Position numbers and translations under genes: made by a program. DNA of 64,000 nucleotides, taken from NCBI RefSeq assembly GCF_021462415.1, contig NZ_JAKEDS010000002.1:310001-374000 (forward strand), in the 5' to 3' direction. The stretch is from Rhodohalobacter sp. 614A (GTDB taxonomy: Bacteria; Bacteroidota; Rhodothermia; Balneolales; Balneolaceae). The stretch's first letter is position 1. The number at the start of each line of letters is the position of its first letter. This document shows positions 16,118 through 26,051 of this stretch, one piece after another. The notes under the pieces were generated by a model that was given only the letters and a program-made list of their open reading frames with translations, did not search any database and was not told the DNA's origin.

Positions 16118-17851
16118 ATGTGCGGAATTTTTGGAATTACTCATCTTAATGATTCAGACCTTGGGAAAGCACGGGAATCTCTTCATACCCTTGCTCATCG
16201 CGGACCTGATCAATGGAATGAGTATCATGATGATTATGTATATCTCGGGCACAGGCGGCTCAGTATCATGGATCTGAGTGAACAGGGAATGCAGCCAATG
16301 GTTAGTACAGACAAGAATGTCTTGATTACTGTAAACGGCGAGGTTTACAACTTCATGGATCTGAAAAACCAGCTCAGTCATAAGTACGAGTTTGCCAGTA
16401 CATCTGATTCCGAGGTAGTCTTATACGGTTATATGGAGTGGGGAATTGATCTGTTGCTGGAGAAGATGGACGGCATGTACGCGTTCAGTATTTACGATAA
16501 GGTGAAGAAAAAGCTGTTTCTGGTGAGAGATCGGGTTGGCATTAAACCCATGCACTTTTCTGATATCAATGGACAAATATCATACTCTTCCGAGCTAAAA
16601 GCTATTCAGAAATTTTATGGTGATTCGCTCGAAGTCGATTATACAGCCCTGTATGATTTCCTTACCTATCGGTACATTCCGGCGCCAAAAACGATGTTTA
16701 AAAACGTCTACAAACTGGAACCGGGACATTACCTGGAAATTGATCTTAAAAACAGATCCAAAAAAGATGTGAGATACTGGAGTCTTGAAGTAAATCCATG
16801 TGATGACAATATTGAACAGGCCAGCGAAAAGATTTATGAACTCGTAAAAAAATCTGTTGACGAACAGATGATGAGTGATGTTCCTGTCGGTTTCTTTTTG
16901 AGCGGCGGTATTGATTCCAGTACAGTGGTAACGATGGCTTCTAAACTGGTGCCGGATGTCAGTACTTTTTCAATTGGTTTTACTGATAAAGATCATGATG
17001 AAACCCACTATGCCGATTTGATTGCAAAAAAGCTGGGTACCGATCACCACAAAAAAATTCTGGATGAAAATCTCACCAAAGATTTGTTTGATCGATTGGA
17101 ACCCTGGTATGACGAACCATTTGCGGATTTTTCCTGCTTCCCAACCTATCTTGTTTCAGAATATGCGAGGGAAAATGTAACCGTAGTTTTAACCGGCGAC
17201 GGAGGAGATGAAGTATTTGGAGGATACGCCTGGTATGACCGTTTTGTAAATAAATCTCGGTTTAGATTTCCATCATTATCCTTTCTGAGAGTATTTACAA
17301 GGCCGTTTTTAAAGCAGAAAAACATTTTGGAGAAAATTGCGAGAAATATTGAAAATCCGTTTTTGTACAATGATTTCGAGCTGTACACCAAGGTGATGAA
17401 CGGATTGCTTCGCCAGGATAAAGAGGAGTATCGAAAGGAATGGGGTATCCCGGAAGATTATGACGATTATTGGTCATATCGAAAGTATTATCGTGAAGAT
17501 CTTGACGTATATACGCGCTTACAGTATCTGGATTTTCACACTTTTCTTCCGGATGATATTCTTACAAAAGTTGACAGGGTTAGCATGGCAGTATCGCTGG
17601 AGTGTCGCGTTCCTTTGCTGTCTAAAGAGATTGTGGAGTATCTTTTTAGTTTGTCGCCGGAAGTACGCTATCATGGAGGTGAATTGAAAGGTGCTATGAA
17701 AGAAGCGTTTAAAAACGAAATTCCTGACGAAATTTTAAACCGCGAAAAGAAAGGGTTCAGCATTCCTCTTCACACCTGGAAAGAAAATCTCATGGAACAG
17801 CCGCAGAATATACGAACGTTTGTTCTTGATGAGATTTTCAATATTCGCTAA
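16118..17851 (+). CDS. asnB: Asparagine synthase (glutamine-hydrolysing), AsnB/WbpS-like
   Basis: This 577-aa class II glutamine amidotransferase starts MCGIFGI, so C2 is the nucleophile after Met removal. The N-terminal domain has AHRGPDQWNEY and GHRRLSIMDLS, and the synthetase domain has the PP-loop SGGIDSS (residues 262-268). It is intact and could make asparagine. AsnB homologues inside O-antigen loci often amidate the carboxyl group of uronic acids, and the setting between glycosyltransferases makes that role likely here. A pathway role in general amino-acid synthesis cannot be excluded. It is unlike the degenerate relative at 42320-44098, which lacks the N-terminal cysteine. Confidence 0.9.
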   Translation: MCGIFGITHLNDSDLGKARESLHTLAHRGPDQWNEYHDDYVYLGHRRLSIMDLSEQGMQPMVSTDKNVLITVNGEVYNFMDLKNQLSHKYEFASTSDSEVVLYGYMEWGIDLLLEKMDGMYAFSIYDKVKKKLFLVRDRVGIKPMHFSDINGQISYSSELKAIQKFYGDSLEVDYTALYDFLTYRYIPAPKTMFKNVYKLEPGHYLEIDLKNRSKKDVRYWSLEVNPCDDNIEQASEKIYELVKKSVDEQMMSDVPVGFFLSGGIDSSTVVTMASKLVPDVSTFSIGFTDKDHDETHYADLIAKKLGTDHHKKILDENLTKDLFDRLEPWYDEPFADFSCFPTYLVSEYARENVTVVLTGDGGDEVFGGYAWYDRFVNKSRFRFPSLSFLRVFTRPFLKQKNILEKIARNIENPFLYNDFELYTKVMNGLLRQDKEEYRKEWGIPEDYDDYWSYRKYYREDLDVYTRLQYLDFHTFLPDDILTKVDRVSMAVSLECRVPLLSKEIVEYLFSLSPEVRYHGGELKGAMKEAFKNEIPDEILNREKKGFSIPLHTWKENLMEQPQNIRTFVLDEIFNIR

Positions 17852-17887
17852 CTGGAATACATGATTAAAAATATCAGCATTATATAA

Positions 17888-18853
17888 ATGAGTGGAGTTT
17901 TAGATAACGTTACCGTCATTATCCGTTCAGTTCGCGAACGAACCGAAGAAGTTTGCAAGAAACTGATTCTGGAGCAGGGGATTAATGAAGAAGATATTCA
18001 TATTGTCCGGGAGGTGCCTTTCTCCAAATCGATGAAAGTTTCGTTTGAGACCGGAATTAAACAGGGGAAAAAATGGACACTCTGTATTGATGCGGATGTT
18101 CTCCTGAAACGGGATTCCATCAAAACATTGGTTCGGTTTGCGGATCAGCAAAGAGAAAATGTTTGTGAAGTGCAGGCTTTCGTGCTGGATAAATTTTTCT
18201 CGGGTCCAAGGCAGGCCGGGAACCATCTTTACCGAACATCACTTTTACCGGAAGTAATCAAGCGAATTCCTGAAGAGGGGACGGATATACGGCCGGAAAC
18301 ATACACAATTGCCCGAATGAATGAAGACGGGTATCCATGGGAATTGATGACAAATGTGATCGGCATTCATGATGATGAACAGTACAACATGGATGTCTAC
18401 AGGAAAGCATTTGTACAGGCAGTAAAGCATCTCGATCGTGCCGAGCTTTTGGTGACTCACTGGAAGAAAAATGTACATAAAGACCAGGATTTTTTAATCG
18501 CTTTGCGGGCATTTTCCGACAGTATTAAAAACACCGAAGAGATTTATATAAACAGCGAGCAAAATCTGTACAAGCAGAAATTTGAAGAAGCGGGTTTTGA
18601 GGAAAAAGCTCCATTGAATACAGATGAGTTTTCACTGGATATGATTGAAGAAAGAATTGATGTTTGGGAAATTGACGAAAAATACTACTCGCATTATCCC
18701 GACAGCCAGGGATTGGATAGCAGGCGACAAAGCCGTTTACGCAGGTTTAAATCCAGCTTGAGAAACCGTGGGGTCATGAACACAACATTATTGATCGTTG
18801 GTACGGCATTTAAAAAAGTTGGGAAGACAATGACACGCCGAATTACTGAGTAA
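17888..18853 (+). CDS. GT-A-like glycosyltransferase family protein
   Basis: The 321-aa protein begins with a GT-A-like strand (VTVIIRSVRERTEE) and has an acidic metal-binding triad D68-A69-D70 in TLCIDADVLLKRDSI. Later segments (NEDGYPWELMTNVIGIHDDEQYNMD) are not typical of classical GT2. The C-terminus is strongly basic with the segment RRQSRLRRFKSSLRNRG and a hydrophobic stretch NTTLLIVGTAFKKVGKTM, possibly a membrane-binding tail. It sits between asnB and a GT4 gene with short gaps. Transfer of a sugar is the best guess; the donor is unknown. Confidence 0.55.
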   Translation: MSGVLDNVTVIIRSVRERTEEVCKKLILEQGINEEDIHIVREVPFSKSMKVSFETGIKQGKKWTLCIDADVLLKRDSIKTLVRFADQQRENVCEVQAFVLDKFFSGPRQAGNHLYRTSLLPEVIKRIPEEGTDIRPETYTIARMNEDGYPWELMTNVIGIHDDEQYNMDVYRKAFVQAVKHLDRAELLVTHWKKNVHKDQDFLIALRAFSDSIKNTEEIYINSEQNLYKQKFEEAGFEEKAPLNTDEFSLDMIEERIDVWEIDEKYYSHYPDSQGLDSRRQSRLRRFKSSLRNRGVMNTTLLIVGTAFKKVGKTMTRRITE

Positions 18854-18873
18854 AGGAGCTAATTTCATTAGTC

Positions 18874-19971
18874 ATGGCAGGTTCTGAGAAATCAATCATT
18901 TTTGTGCTGGGGGGATTAAGCGGCGGAGGAGCTGAACGTGTTGCTTCGCATCTCATCAATTATTGGCACGAAACCGGCTGGGATATAACATTGGTAATTC
19001 GCCGGGGGCCAGAAGAAGACTTTTATCCTATACCGGAAAACCTGAAACGGCATACTTTGGGAGGAGAGGGGCCATCAGCGAACAAACTCATTGCTCTTAT
19101 CAAAAATATACCGTTTGTTTGGCGGTTGAGACAGGCCATTAAAAAGGAGAAATCCCCGATTGTTATATCATTTCTTACCAAGACAAATATTCATACCATA
19201 TTGGCCTGCATAGGTTTGGGGCGGCATGTGATTATTTCTGAAAGAAATGATACGACCCGCGAAGATCACCCCTTTCCGTGGCCATTGCTTCGCAAGCTTA
19301 CGTACAAGTTTGCCGATGTGGTAACTGCAAATTCCCAAATAGCACTTGACGGAATGAAAAGTTATGTGCCCGACTCTAAACTGAAATTGGTACGCAATCC
19401 TGTTAAAATTCCCGACCAGATTTCACAACCCGATCGCTCCAAAATTGCTTTGAATGTAGGGAGATTGGTTCCGCAAAAGAATCAGGAGTTACTCATTAAC
19501 GCTGTTTCTGTACTTGATGAAAAACTTCTGGACGGCTGGTCGTTTGAGATTTTAGGTGAGGGTGAGGAGGAAGAAAACTTAAAGGAAACGATTTCAGAAC
19601 TTCATGTTGAGGACCGAATTCTTCTTCGGGGAAAAGTGAAGGAGATTTCGGATTACTACAAAAAAGCAGGAATATTTGTTTTATCATCCAGGTATGAAGG
19701 AACGCCAAACGCGCTTTTGGAGGCGATGTCGTTCGGGTTGCCGCCGATTGTTTCCGATGCTTGTCCCGGCGCACTGGAATTTATCAACCACGGTGAAAAT
19801 GGTTTGATATTTACTTCTGACGATGTTAAAGATCTTTCCGAAAAAATGAAGATATTAATGGAAAATCCCGCCGAAAGGTTGGCTATCGGAAGAAAAGCCA
19901 GGGAAACGGTCACTCAGTTTTCCTCAGAAAACGTCATGCCGGTTTGGAATGAGTTGATTCGGATTCCTTAG
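18874..19971 (+). CDS. Glycosyltransferase family 4
   Basis: The 365-aa protein is a typical GT4 retaining enzyme. The acceptor loop FVLGGLSGGGAERVASHL opens the N-terminal Rossmann domain. The donor domain has ALNVGRLVPQKNQELLI and the EX7E motif in SSRYEGTPNALLEAMSFGLP. It should act at the cytoplasmic membrane face on lipid-linked intermediates. A purine-rich AAAGGAGCT lies about 19 nt before the start, a little far for a classical ribosome binding site. It is followed after 31 nt by a sulfotransferase-like gene. Confidence 0.88.
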   Translation: MAGSEKSIIFVLGGLSGGGAERVASHLINYWHETGWDITLVIRRGPEEDFYPIPENLKRHTLGGEGPSANKLIALIKNIPFVWRLRQAIKKEKSPIVISFLTKTNIHTILACIGLGRHVIISERNDTTREDHPFPWPLLRKLTYKFADVVTANSQIALDGMKSYVPDSKLKLVRNPVKIPDQISQPDRSKIALNVGRLVPQKNQELLINAVSVLDEKLLDGWSFEILGEGEEEENLKETISELHVEDRILLRGKVKEISDYYKKAGIFVLSSRYEGTPNALLEAMSFGLPPIVSDACPGALEFINHGENGLIFTSDDVKDLSEKMKILMENPAERLAIGRKARETVTQFSSENVMPVWNELIRIP

Positions 19972-20002
19972 GCTACCCAAAAAATAAGATGCAGAGATAG
20001 AA

Positions 20003-20704
20003 ATGTTATTTCCCGAACTTTCTCGCTTAGAAATTGACAGTATGAAAGCGTCTGGTGCTTTTTTTCTTGGCATTCCAAAACGCCTGATCAAAAGAAAGAG
20101 GAAAAAAGTTTTCATCATTGGATTCCATAAAACAGGAACTTCATCCATGGGAAAAGCTTTCCAGATTCTAGGATACAGGGTTTGTGGAAATATCAAAAAG
20201 GGCAGGGATTACGAGAAAGTGGATATGCCGACTCGTGAGTATATTTTATCCAAAGCGGAAGAGTTGACTTCACGGTACGATTGTTTTCAGGATACACCGT
20301 GGTTTATGTTTTATAAGGAACTGTACGAAATGTATCCCGACGCCTATTTTATTTTAACGATTCGACCGGATGAGAATTGGATAAAAAGCGTTCTTTCTCA
20401 TTTTAGCGAAAGAGAAAACAGCAGTTATCATAAATGGATTTATGGTCATTCTGATCCAAAGATGAATAAAGAAATCTATCTTTCAACTTATCAAAGACAT
20501 AACAGGGAAGTCAGAGAGTTTTTCAGCGATAAGCCGAATTTTCTTGAAATAGAACTTAAGGAAAAGGATAAATGGGAGAAAATTTGTGCTCTTTTAGGGA
20601 TACGAAAACCTATGGTCAAATTTCCACACGTGAATACAATCAGTTCTCGAAATAGGTTTAATACAAAGCTAAAAGAGAAAGTAAAAGATCTCTATTATAA
20701 GTAG
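20003..20704 (+). CDS. Sulfotransferase-like P-loop protein
   Basis: The 233-aa protein carries the 5'-phosphosulfate-binding P-loop IGFHKTGTSSMGKAF near residue 40, and an ILTIRPDENWIKSVL segment equivalent to the 3'-phosphate-binding region. These are marks of PAPS-dependent sulfotransferases. PAPS could be supplied by CysD/CysNC encoded at 53545-56489. The preceding 35 residues contain a basic stretch (PKRLIKRKRKK) that may touch membrane or glycan. It ends 11 nt before a convergent minus-strand gene. The exact glycan target is unknown. Confidence 0.72.
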   Translation: MLFPELSRLEIDSMKASGAFFLGIPKRLIKRKRKKVFIIGFHKTGTSSMGKAFQILGYRVCGNIKKGRDYEKVDMPTREYILSKAEELTSRYDCFQDTPWFMFYKELYEMYPDAYFILTIRPDENWIKSVLSHFSERENSSYHKWIYGHSDPKMNKEIYLSTYQRHNREVREFFSDKPNFLEIELKEKDKWEKICALLGIRKPMVKFPHVNTISSRNRFNTKLKEKVKDLYYK

Positions 20705-20714
20705 CCTAAAAACT

Positions 20715-21770
20715 CTAGAGAATTTTACTGATCTCATCTACAATATATTTTCCATGTTTGTGAAAGTTATACTCTTCTTCAAACAATTGTCTGCCGTTTC
20801 TGGCAATCTCCTCTCGTTCCTTATCATGCTCCAGGTAGTACTTTATTTTGTCGATTAAATCGTCTTTGTCATCAAAGGTCACAAGATGTTTGCCATCCAC
20901 AATTTCAAATGGCAATTTCACTTTATTTACAGAAGGAGAGGAAAGAATAAACGAACAAAGAGCCCAGCATTCCCAATGCCGGTATGTAAATTCGCCATAC
21001 CCGTCTAAAGCAAGATTGATTTTACTATCTCTCGTCGTTTCATAGAATTTTCGTTTTGAGAGACGTGGAAACTGAAGATGTTCAGGAACTTCCCGCTCGG
21101 GATTTCGAACATCCGTATGCAGTCCTCCATAAAAATGAATCCCGGTTTTGGAAATAGCTTCCAGCATATTTGTTCTCATAAAACTTCTGGAGGTCTCCTG
21201 GCCCAAAAAAAAGACATCATGGGTGTAACTTTCGGGTACATTTTTGAACCCATACTTTTTGGGGTCAATTCTGTTGTAGTTCAAAATATTCGCAGGAATC
21301 AGGGGGCAGCTTAAAGCAGTGGTGCGGAGCTTGGCTTTGCTCTCAGCATTTAATTTTTTGTACATGTCCAGATCTTTAAAATGTTCGCGTCTGAATACCA
21401 GATTCAACATGTCCATCATTTCATTTCCAGGGACCATTTCCGCATCAGGGCTGGTTAGAAGAAGAATGACAGGAACATCTCCTAATTTTGATCTTAGTTC
21501 ACGAATAGCTCTTTCAGAGGATTCTAACGGACGCCCCTCACTTCGAAAGTTGCATTCGTAGTTAAAAATAACTGCATCAAATTTATTAATTTCCTGCTTT
21601 GTAAATTTTCTGATGCGCTTAAGAGTGATCCTTTTTACATCTGCCTGAGTTCGGAGGGATGCGCTAAAAAAACCCACACGATTATGCCAGTTGAATGAAT
21701 CCCTCAGTTCTCTCAATGATCGCTTCCAGAAAGCCCCGCGTTCCTGCTTTTTAACATATAATATTTTCAT
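20715..21770 (-). CDS. CgeB-like glycosyltransferase
   Basis: The 351-aa protein starts MKILYVKKQERGAFWKRSLR. Its C-terminal half resembles CgeB/GT-B proteins: LALDGYGEFTYRHWECWALCSF, then LVTFDDKDDLIDKIKYYL and the helical RNGRQLFEEEYNFHKHG. It probably transfers a sugar to the surface glycan. It is the first of the minus-strand genes that interrupt the plus-strand run, and its stop is only 11 nt from the convergent sulfotransferase gene. No partner on its strand is adjacent, so it must have its own promoter in 21771-21922. Independent acquisition is plausible. Confidence 0.65.
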   Translation of the reverse strand: MKILYVKKQERGAFWKRSLRELRDSFNWHNRVGFFSASLRTQADVKRITLKRIRKFTKQEINKFDAVIFNYECNFRSEGRPLESSERAIRELRSKLGDVPVILLLTSPDAEMVPGNEMMDMLNLVFRREHFKDLDMYKKLNAESKAKLRTTALSCPLIPANILNYNRIDPKKYGFKNVPESYTHDVFFLGQETSRSFMRTNMLEAISKTGIHFYGGLHTDVRNPEREVPEHLQFPRLSKRKFYETTRDSKINLALDGYGEFTYRHWECWALCSFILSSPSVNKVKLPFEIVDGKHLVTFDDKDDLIDKIKYYLEHDKEREEIARNGRQLFEEEYNFHKHGKYIVDEISKIL

Positions 21771-21922
21771 CCCGGAAGTTCTATACTCCTGAAATTGTTA
21801 TTTTAACCGATTCATTAACCGGATGCCAAGTTAAGTTTTAAGATATTGGAAAGATAGAGCTTGAGTTGGACATACATAAATAATTTTACAGTTTGATTGA
21901 ACAAAATACCAGCCACAGTGAT

Positions 21923-23050
21923 ATGAATATTCTCTTTCTTTATTGGGGAAAAAAAGGTGGCGGTGCAAAATATTCACTCGAGATTGCAAAAGAGCTTTCG
22001 TTAAGAGACGATACGAATCTTCATCTCTCCATTTCCAGACAATGTGAAATACGGGATCAGTTTGAAGCATTATTAGCGCCTGCTTTTTATGTAGAGACGT
22101 ATGAAGGCATTGTAGGATTTCTAAAGACATACTTCATCAGGAAATATGCGATTCAAAAAGAGCTTGAGGATTATCTGAAAAAGCATAAGATCGATGTGAT
22201 TATTATTGGCATGGATTTTTTCTGGGGACCAATCATCAACAAAGCGGCTCATAATACAGGCGCAAAAACGGTCTTGGTAATTCATGAACCCAAACCACAT
22301 CCCAAAGAATCTTTACCGATGAAGGTTTTCAAAAATCGAAATCTCAAAAAGTCGATTCCGGGAGCGGACCATGTGGTTGCTCTGACCGAACATGTCAGAA
22401 GTTATATTGAAAAAACCTATGAAGTGATGCCTGAAAAGACTTCAGTAATTCCTCATGGAATTTTTTCATACTACAAAACGGATAAACTCCGAACGTTGAA
22501 GGAAGGTGGAAAAACGTTTAAAATTTTGTACTTCGGCAGAATAGATTATTACAAAGGCCTGGATATTCTGTTAGATGCTTTTTTTGAGTTGGAAAAAAAT
22601 CGCAATGATCTTCAACTTCAAATTTGGGGCTCCGGAGATATCAAACCTTATCAGGATCAAATTCAAAAAATCAAAAATATTAGACTGGAAAACCGATGGG
22701 TGGATGAACAGGAAATCACAGAGGTGTTCAAAGAATGTGATCTTTGTGTGCTGCCGTATCGCGAGGCGAGTCAATCGGGCGTTGCGGGAATAGCGGCTCA
22801 TTCCGGAATGCCGATTGTGGCTTGTCCGAGTGACGGTTTAAAAGAACAGTTACGTAACTATGGTGCAGTATTATCTGAAGATTTTACTTCTGAATCACTG
22901 AAAGAGTCCTTGGAGAAGGTTATTGAAAATCCTGTTTTATATTCTCAATTATCTCAACAGGCACTTGAATATGGAAACCAATTGAGCTGGAAATCCATAG
23001 CAGACGAATTTTATAAAATTTCATCAAAAATCAATTCAGGCTTGAAATAA
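21923..23050 (+). CDS. Glycosyltransferase family 4
   Basis: ATG 21923 gives a 375-aa GT-B protein starting MNILFLYWGKKGGGAKYSLE. A TTG at 21893 would add ten residues without any conserved feature. The donor half shows KILYFGRIDYYKGLDILLDAF, and LPYREASQSGVAGIAAHSGMP replaces the canonical EX7E region. This last form is seen in GT4 enzymes that use an alternative acidic residue. It diverges from the minus-strand gene at 20715-21770 across about 150 nt that must hold promoters for both. It should act on lipid-linked intermediates. Confidence 0.84.
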   Translation: MNILFLYWGKKGGGAKYSLEIAKELSLRDDTNLHLSISRQCEIRDQFEALLAPAFYVETYEGIVGFLKTYFIRKYAIQKELEDYLKKHKIDVIIIGMDFFWGPIINKAAHNTGAKTVLVIHEPKPHPKESLPMKVFKNRNLKKSIPGADHVVALTEHVRSYIEKTYEVMPEKTSVIPHGIFSYYKTDKLRTLKEGGKTFKILYFGRIDYYKGLDILLDAFFELEKNRNDLQLQIWGSGDIKPYQDQIQKIKNIRLENRWVDEQEITEVFKECDLCVLPYREASQSGVAGIAAHSGMPIVACPSDGLKEQLRNYGAVLSEDFTSESLKESLEKVIENPVLYSQLSQQALEYGNQLSWKSIADEFYKISSKINSGLK

Positions 23051-23108
23051 TGGTTATTTTGGGTGTTTATTTGCAAAAAATTAAAGATGTATTTGGAGTT
23101 CACATTTC

Positions 23109-24017
23109 ATGAGTAACAGGCAAACCCGTAAACCTATTTTGGTTAGCGGATCACATCGTTCAGGGTCAACGTGGCTGGGGAGAATGATCGACCTCTCCGA
23201 TGAAATTGGGTATATTCATGAGCCCTTCAATCCAACTTCAGGGATAACAGGTGAGCTATTTAACAAATGGTTTATATACATTTGTGAGGAGAATGAAGGA
23301 CCCTATAAAAAAGCCATCGGTGATTACTTGAATTATCAATATCCCTTTACAAGAAAAATCCGGGAAGCTAAAACCTGGAGAGATTATGCCAGGCCTTTCA
23401 GAGATTTTTCGAAATTTAGCTGGTACCGGTTGAATGAAAAGCGACCGCTAATGAAAGATCCGATCAGTATTTTTTCGGCTGAGTGGCTGCATGAAACATT
23501 TAATATGGATATGATTATTCTGATCCGGCATCCGGCTGCATTTGTAGGCAGTATTAAGAAAGTGGAGTGGAGAAGCGGAATGGGGAATTACCTGAAGCAA
23601 CCTTTGCTGATGCGCGATTACCTGAAACCATTTGAACCTGAACTGAAAAGACAGGCTGAAGAAAAACAGGATTATATTGAAGAGGCCGTACTCCTGTGGA
23701 ATATGATTCATAGTGTGATCTTAAAATACCAAGCGACTCACGATGACTGGTTTTTTATCAGGCATGAAGATCTCTCAAAAGATCCCATTGAAAAGTTTGA
23801 GGAAATTTATAATTACGTCAATCTGGATTATACACCGAAGATCAGGCAGAAAATCAAAGAATTCTCGACTGAGAATGAGTCAGCCAGCAAGTTAAAAAGG
23901 AATAGTGAATCCAATGTCTGGAGTTGGAAAAGACGGCTGACACCTGAAGAAATTAAACGGGTGCGTGAAGGGACCAAGGAGATTGCTTCACACTTTTATT
24001 CAGAAGAAGACTGGTAA
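23109..24017 (+). CDS. Sulfotransferase family protein
   Basis: The 302-aa protein shows a clear PAPS-binding P-loop PILVSGSHRSGSTWLGRMI (residues 9-27) and a 3'-phosphate site in IILIRHPAAFVGSI, the arrangement of carbohydrate sulfotransferases. The motif VNLDYTPKIRQKIKEFS and the following segment are common in bacterial members. It probably sulfates a sugar of the glycan using PAPS made by the cys genes in this window. The next gene starts 34 nt downstream. Confidence 0.85.
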   Translation: MSNRQTRKPILVSGSHRSGSTWLGRMIDLSDEIGYIHEPFNPTSGITGELFNKWFIYICEENEGPYKKAIGDYLNYQYPFTRKIREAKTWRDYARPFRDFSKFSWYRLNEKRPLMKDPISIFSAEWLHETFNMDMIILIRHPAAFVGSIKKVEWRSGMGNYLKQPLLMRDYLKPFEPELKRQAEEKQDYIEEAVLLWNMIHSVILKYQATHDDWFFIRHEDLSKDPIEKFEEIYNYVNLDYTPKIRQKIKEFSTENESASKLKRNSESNVWSWKRRLTPEEIKRVREGTKEIASHFYSEEDW

Positions 24018-24051
24018 TTCTCAAATAGAAAGAAACTTCATAGAAGAACCG

Positions 24052-25200
24052 ATGCAAAACATTCTTTTTATAGTACAAACGAATACCGTAAGTGGAGCGG
24101 AGATTGTACTTGAGAATTATTTGAAAGAGATGGATGAAAACGAGAATCTGTTTCTTTTGACAAATAATGAGGTTAAAAATTTCTATTCAGAAGTTTTTAA
24201 AGAGACGAATATCTATTCCAAAAAAAGTATGAAGCGGGTTTATTTCAGCAAGAATCCCTTCAACTACCTGCAATTTATTTCTTATATCCTTATCAATATT
24301 TTTGCCATACATAAGATTGTGAAGAAACATCAGATCGATGTTTTATATGGCAACAACAGTATCGATACCGTATTGATTACCATGTATAAGATGTTGGCAG
24401 ATAACAGGATAAAGGTTGTTGCCCACCTGCACAGTATCATAGAAAAGAACAGCATGATCGGATCATTTCTGGACCGGTTTGCCCATCGGTTGGATCACAT
24501 AATTGTGCCGTCGAACGCGACAAAACAATCAGTCAAGGAATTGATTGGAAACAGAACTCCCGTTACGACCGTCTATAACGGAATTGATATTCCGGAGAAA
24601 AAGAAAAAAACGGACTACTCATCAGTGGCTTCATCGCTTGGCTTGCCGGAAGGAAAGCAGATAATTGCATTTGTGGGAGCAGTAGAAGGCCGAAAGAGAC
24701 CGGATTTGTTTCTATCAATCATTCAAAATTTATCGAAATTGAGAGACGATTTTTTTGCGATTATTGTAGGTAAAACAGAGAATGAAGAGTTGAAAGAAAC
24801 TTTACAAAAGCGAATAAAAGAAGAAGAGTTACCCGTAAAAATTATTGGTCTGGTTGATTATGAGGTGATGATGTCGCTCTATGAAATCATTGATTATTTG
24901 ATTTTAACCAGCGACAGAGATCCGCTGCCAACCGTGATATTGGAAAGTATGGCACACGGAAAGATTGCCATTTCCAGGGATGTAGACGGCGCACGTGAAA
25001 TGATTCAGCATCAAGAAAATGGATTCTTGTTCCCGTATGAGATGTCATCTGAAGATGCTGCAAAAATCGTAAATGATGCTTTAGGACTTTCAGATGAAGA
25101 GAAGGAATTAATTCGCAAAAATGCACGAGAAACGATTAACAAAACTTTCAACAATCAAATTAAAAGTGAAAAGATAAACTCGATTTTACAGTCTTTATAG
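24052..25200 (+). CDS. Glycosyltransferase family 4
   Basis: ATG 24052 gives 382 aa beginning MQNILFIVQTNTVSGAE. An open frame back to 23965 only overlaps the sulfotransferase gene. GT4 features include VVAHLHSIIEKNSM, IIVPSNATKQSVKELIG, TVYNGIDIP in the linker and IAFVGAVEGRKRPDLFLS in the donor domain. The donor-binding region reads TSDRDPLPTVILESMAHGK, close to EX7E with D in the first position. It should be a cytoplasmic membrane-associated transferase of the same glycan. Confidence 0.86.
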   Translation: MQNILFIVQTNTVSGAEIVLENYLKEMDENENLFLLTNNEVKNFYSEVFKETNIYSKKSMKRVYFSKNPFNYLQFISYILINIFAIHKIVKKHQIDVLYGNNSIDTVLITMYKMLADNRIKVVAHLHSIIEKNSMIGSFLDRFAHRLDHIIVPSNATKQSVKELIGNRTPVTTVYNGIDIPEKKKKTDYSSVASSLGLPEGKQIIAFVGAVEGRKRPDLFLSIIQNLSKLRDDFFAIIVGKTENEELKETLQKRIKEEELPVKIIGLVDYEVMMSLYEIIDYLILTSDRDPLPTVILESMAHGKIAISRDVDGAREMIQHQENGFLFPYEMSSEDAAKIVNDALGLSDEEKELIRKNARETINKTFNNQIKSEKINSILQSL

Positions 25201-25256
25201 AGGGCTGATTAATTAAATCTTGAGTAAGCTTGCAATCAGATTTCAAGTGGTACGGT

Positions 25257-26051
25257 ATGGAAAAAAAGGAAAAATTATTTGAACTGCTGAATAACTTCTT
25301 TGATAAAGTGTACGTGATTTCTCTGAAGCGAAGTTCAGACAGACATGCACTTATCAAGGAAAGGCTTGATGGACTGAATTACGAGATTTTTTGGGGTTTT
25401 GATGGAAGAGAGCTCGAATATAAGGATATGCACCGGCAAGGTTTATATCATCCCAATCTCTCCAAGCTTTTGAAAAAAAGAAAGGGAAAACCGGCCAAGA
25501 ATATGTCACGAAATCAGATCGGGTGTGCATTATCTCATGTTGGAGTTTACGAAGAGATTATTAAAAACAATTATTCAAAGACTCTGGTTTTGGAAGACGA
25601 TCCAATCATAAATTTTGGTGCTGCTGACTCTCTTGAGAAAGCCCTTCAGGAAATGCCCGATACATGGGATTTTCTCTATTTAGGCTATCATGGGGCAAAT
25701 AAAAACCCTACAACATTGCTGAAACTTCAGAAAAACGTTCTAACAATTACGTCTAAATTGGTGAAGCCTTTTGAACGTTTGCGGATGATTGATGAAGATG
25801 TCATGGATGGTTGGTTTGCAAAACCATACTCAGAGAATCTTGAAAAAGCCGGTACATACCTCGGGACTTATGCTTATGGAATCACGCCTGAGGGTGCAAA
25901 GAAAATCTTGAAATTTCAGCGGCCGGTTGTCCAGGAAGCGGATAACGTGGTAGCAGAATTAAGTACGTATGGATGGATAGAAGCCTATAATGTTAAAGAA
26001 GATGTATTTCTACCGAACAGGGAAATTTATAGTACAGTGAACAACGGGTAA
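25257..26051 (+). CDS. Glycosyltransferase family 25
   Basis: The 264-aa protein has the LPS-type GT25 pattern: KVYVISLKRSSDRHALI at the start, a conserved QIGCALSHVGVYEEII block and the acidic LVLEDDP segment. GT25 enzymes of LOS/LPS loci add galactose or related sugars. ATG 25257 is preferred over TTG 25230 because the conserved region starts shortly after. It ends a plus-strand run before a 297-nt non-coding stretch, so an operon boundary may lie here. Confidence 0.85.
   Translation: MEKKEKLFELLNNFFDKVYVISLKRSSDRHALIKERLDGLNYEIFWGFDGRELEYKDMHRQGLYHPNLSKLLKKRKGKPAKNMSRNQIGCALSHVGVYEEIIKNNYSKTLVLEDDPIINFGAADSLEKALQEMPDTWDFLYLGYHGANKNPTTLLKLQKNVLTITSKLVKPFERLRMIDEDVMDGWFAKPYSENLEKAGTYLGTYAYGITPEGAKKILKFQRPVVQEADNVVAELSTYGWIEAYNVKEDVFLPNREIYSTVNNG

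Noticed and set aside
20709-20726. Symmetric AAAACTCTAGAGAATTTT between the convergent genes at 20704 and 20715
   Set aside because: The core CTCTAGAG is self-palindromic and leaves no room for a normal loop, so it is not a good bidirectional terminator. It also overlaps the minus-strand stop codon.
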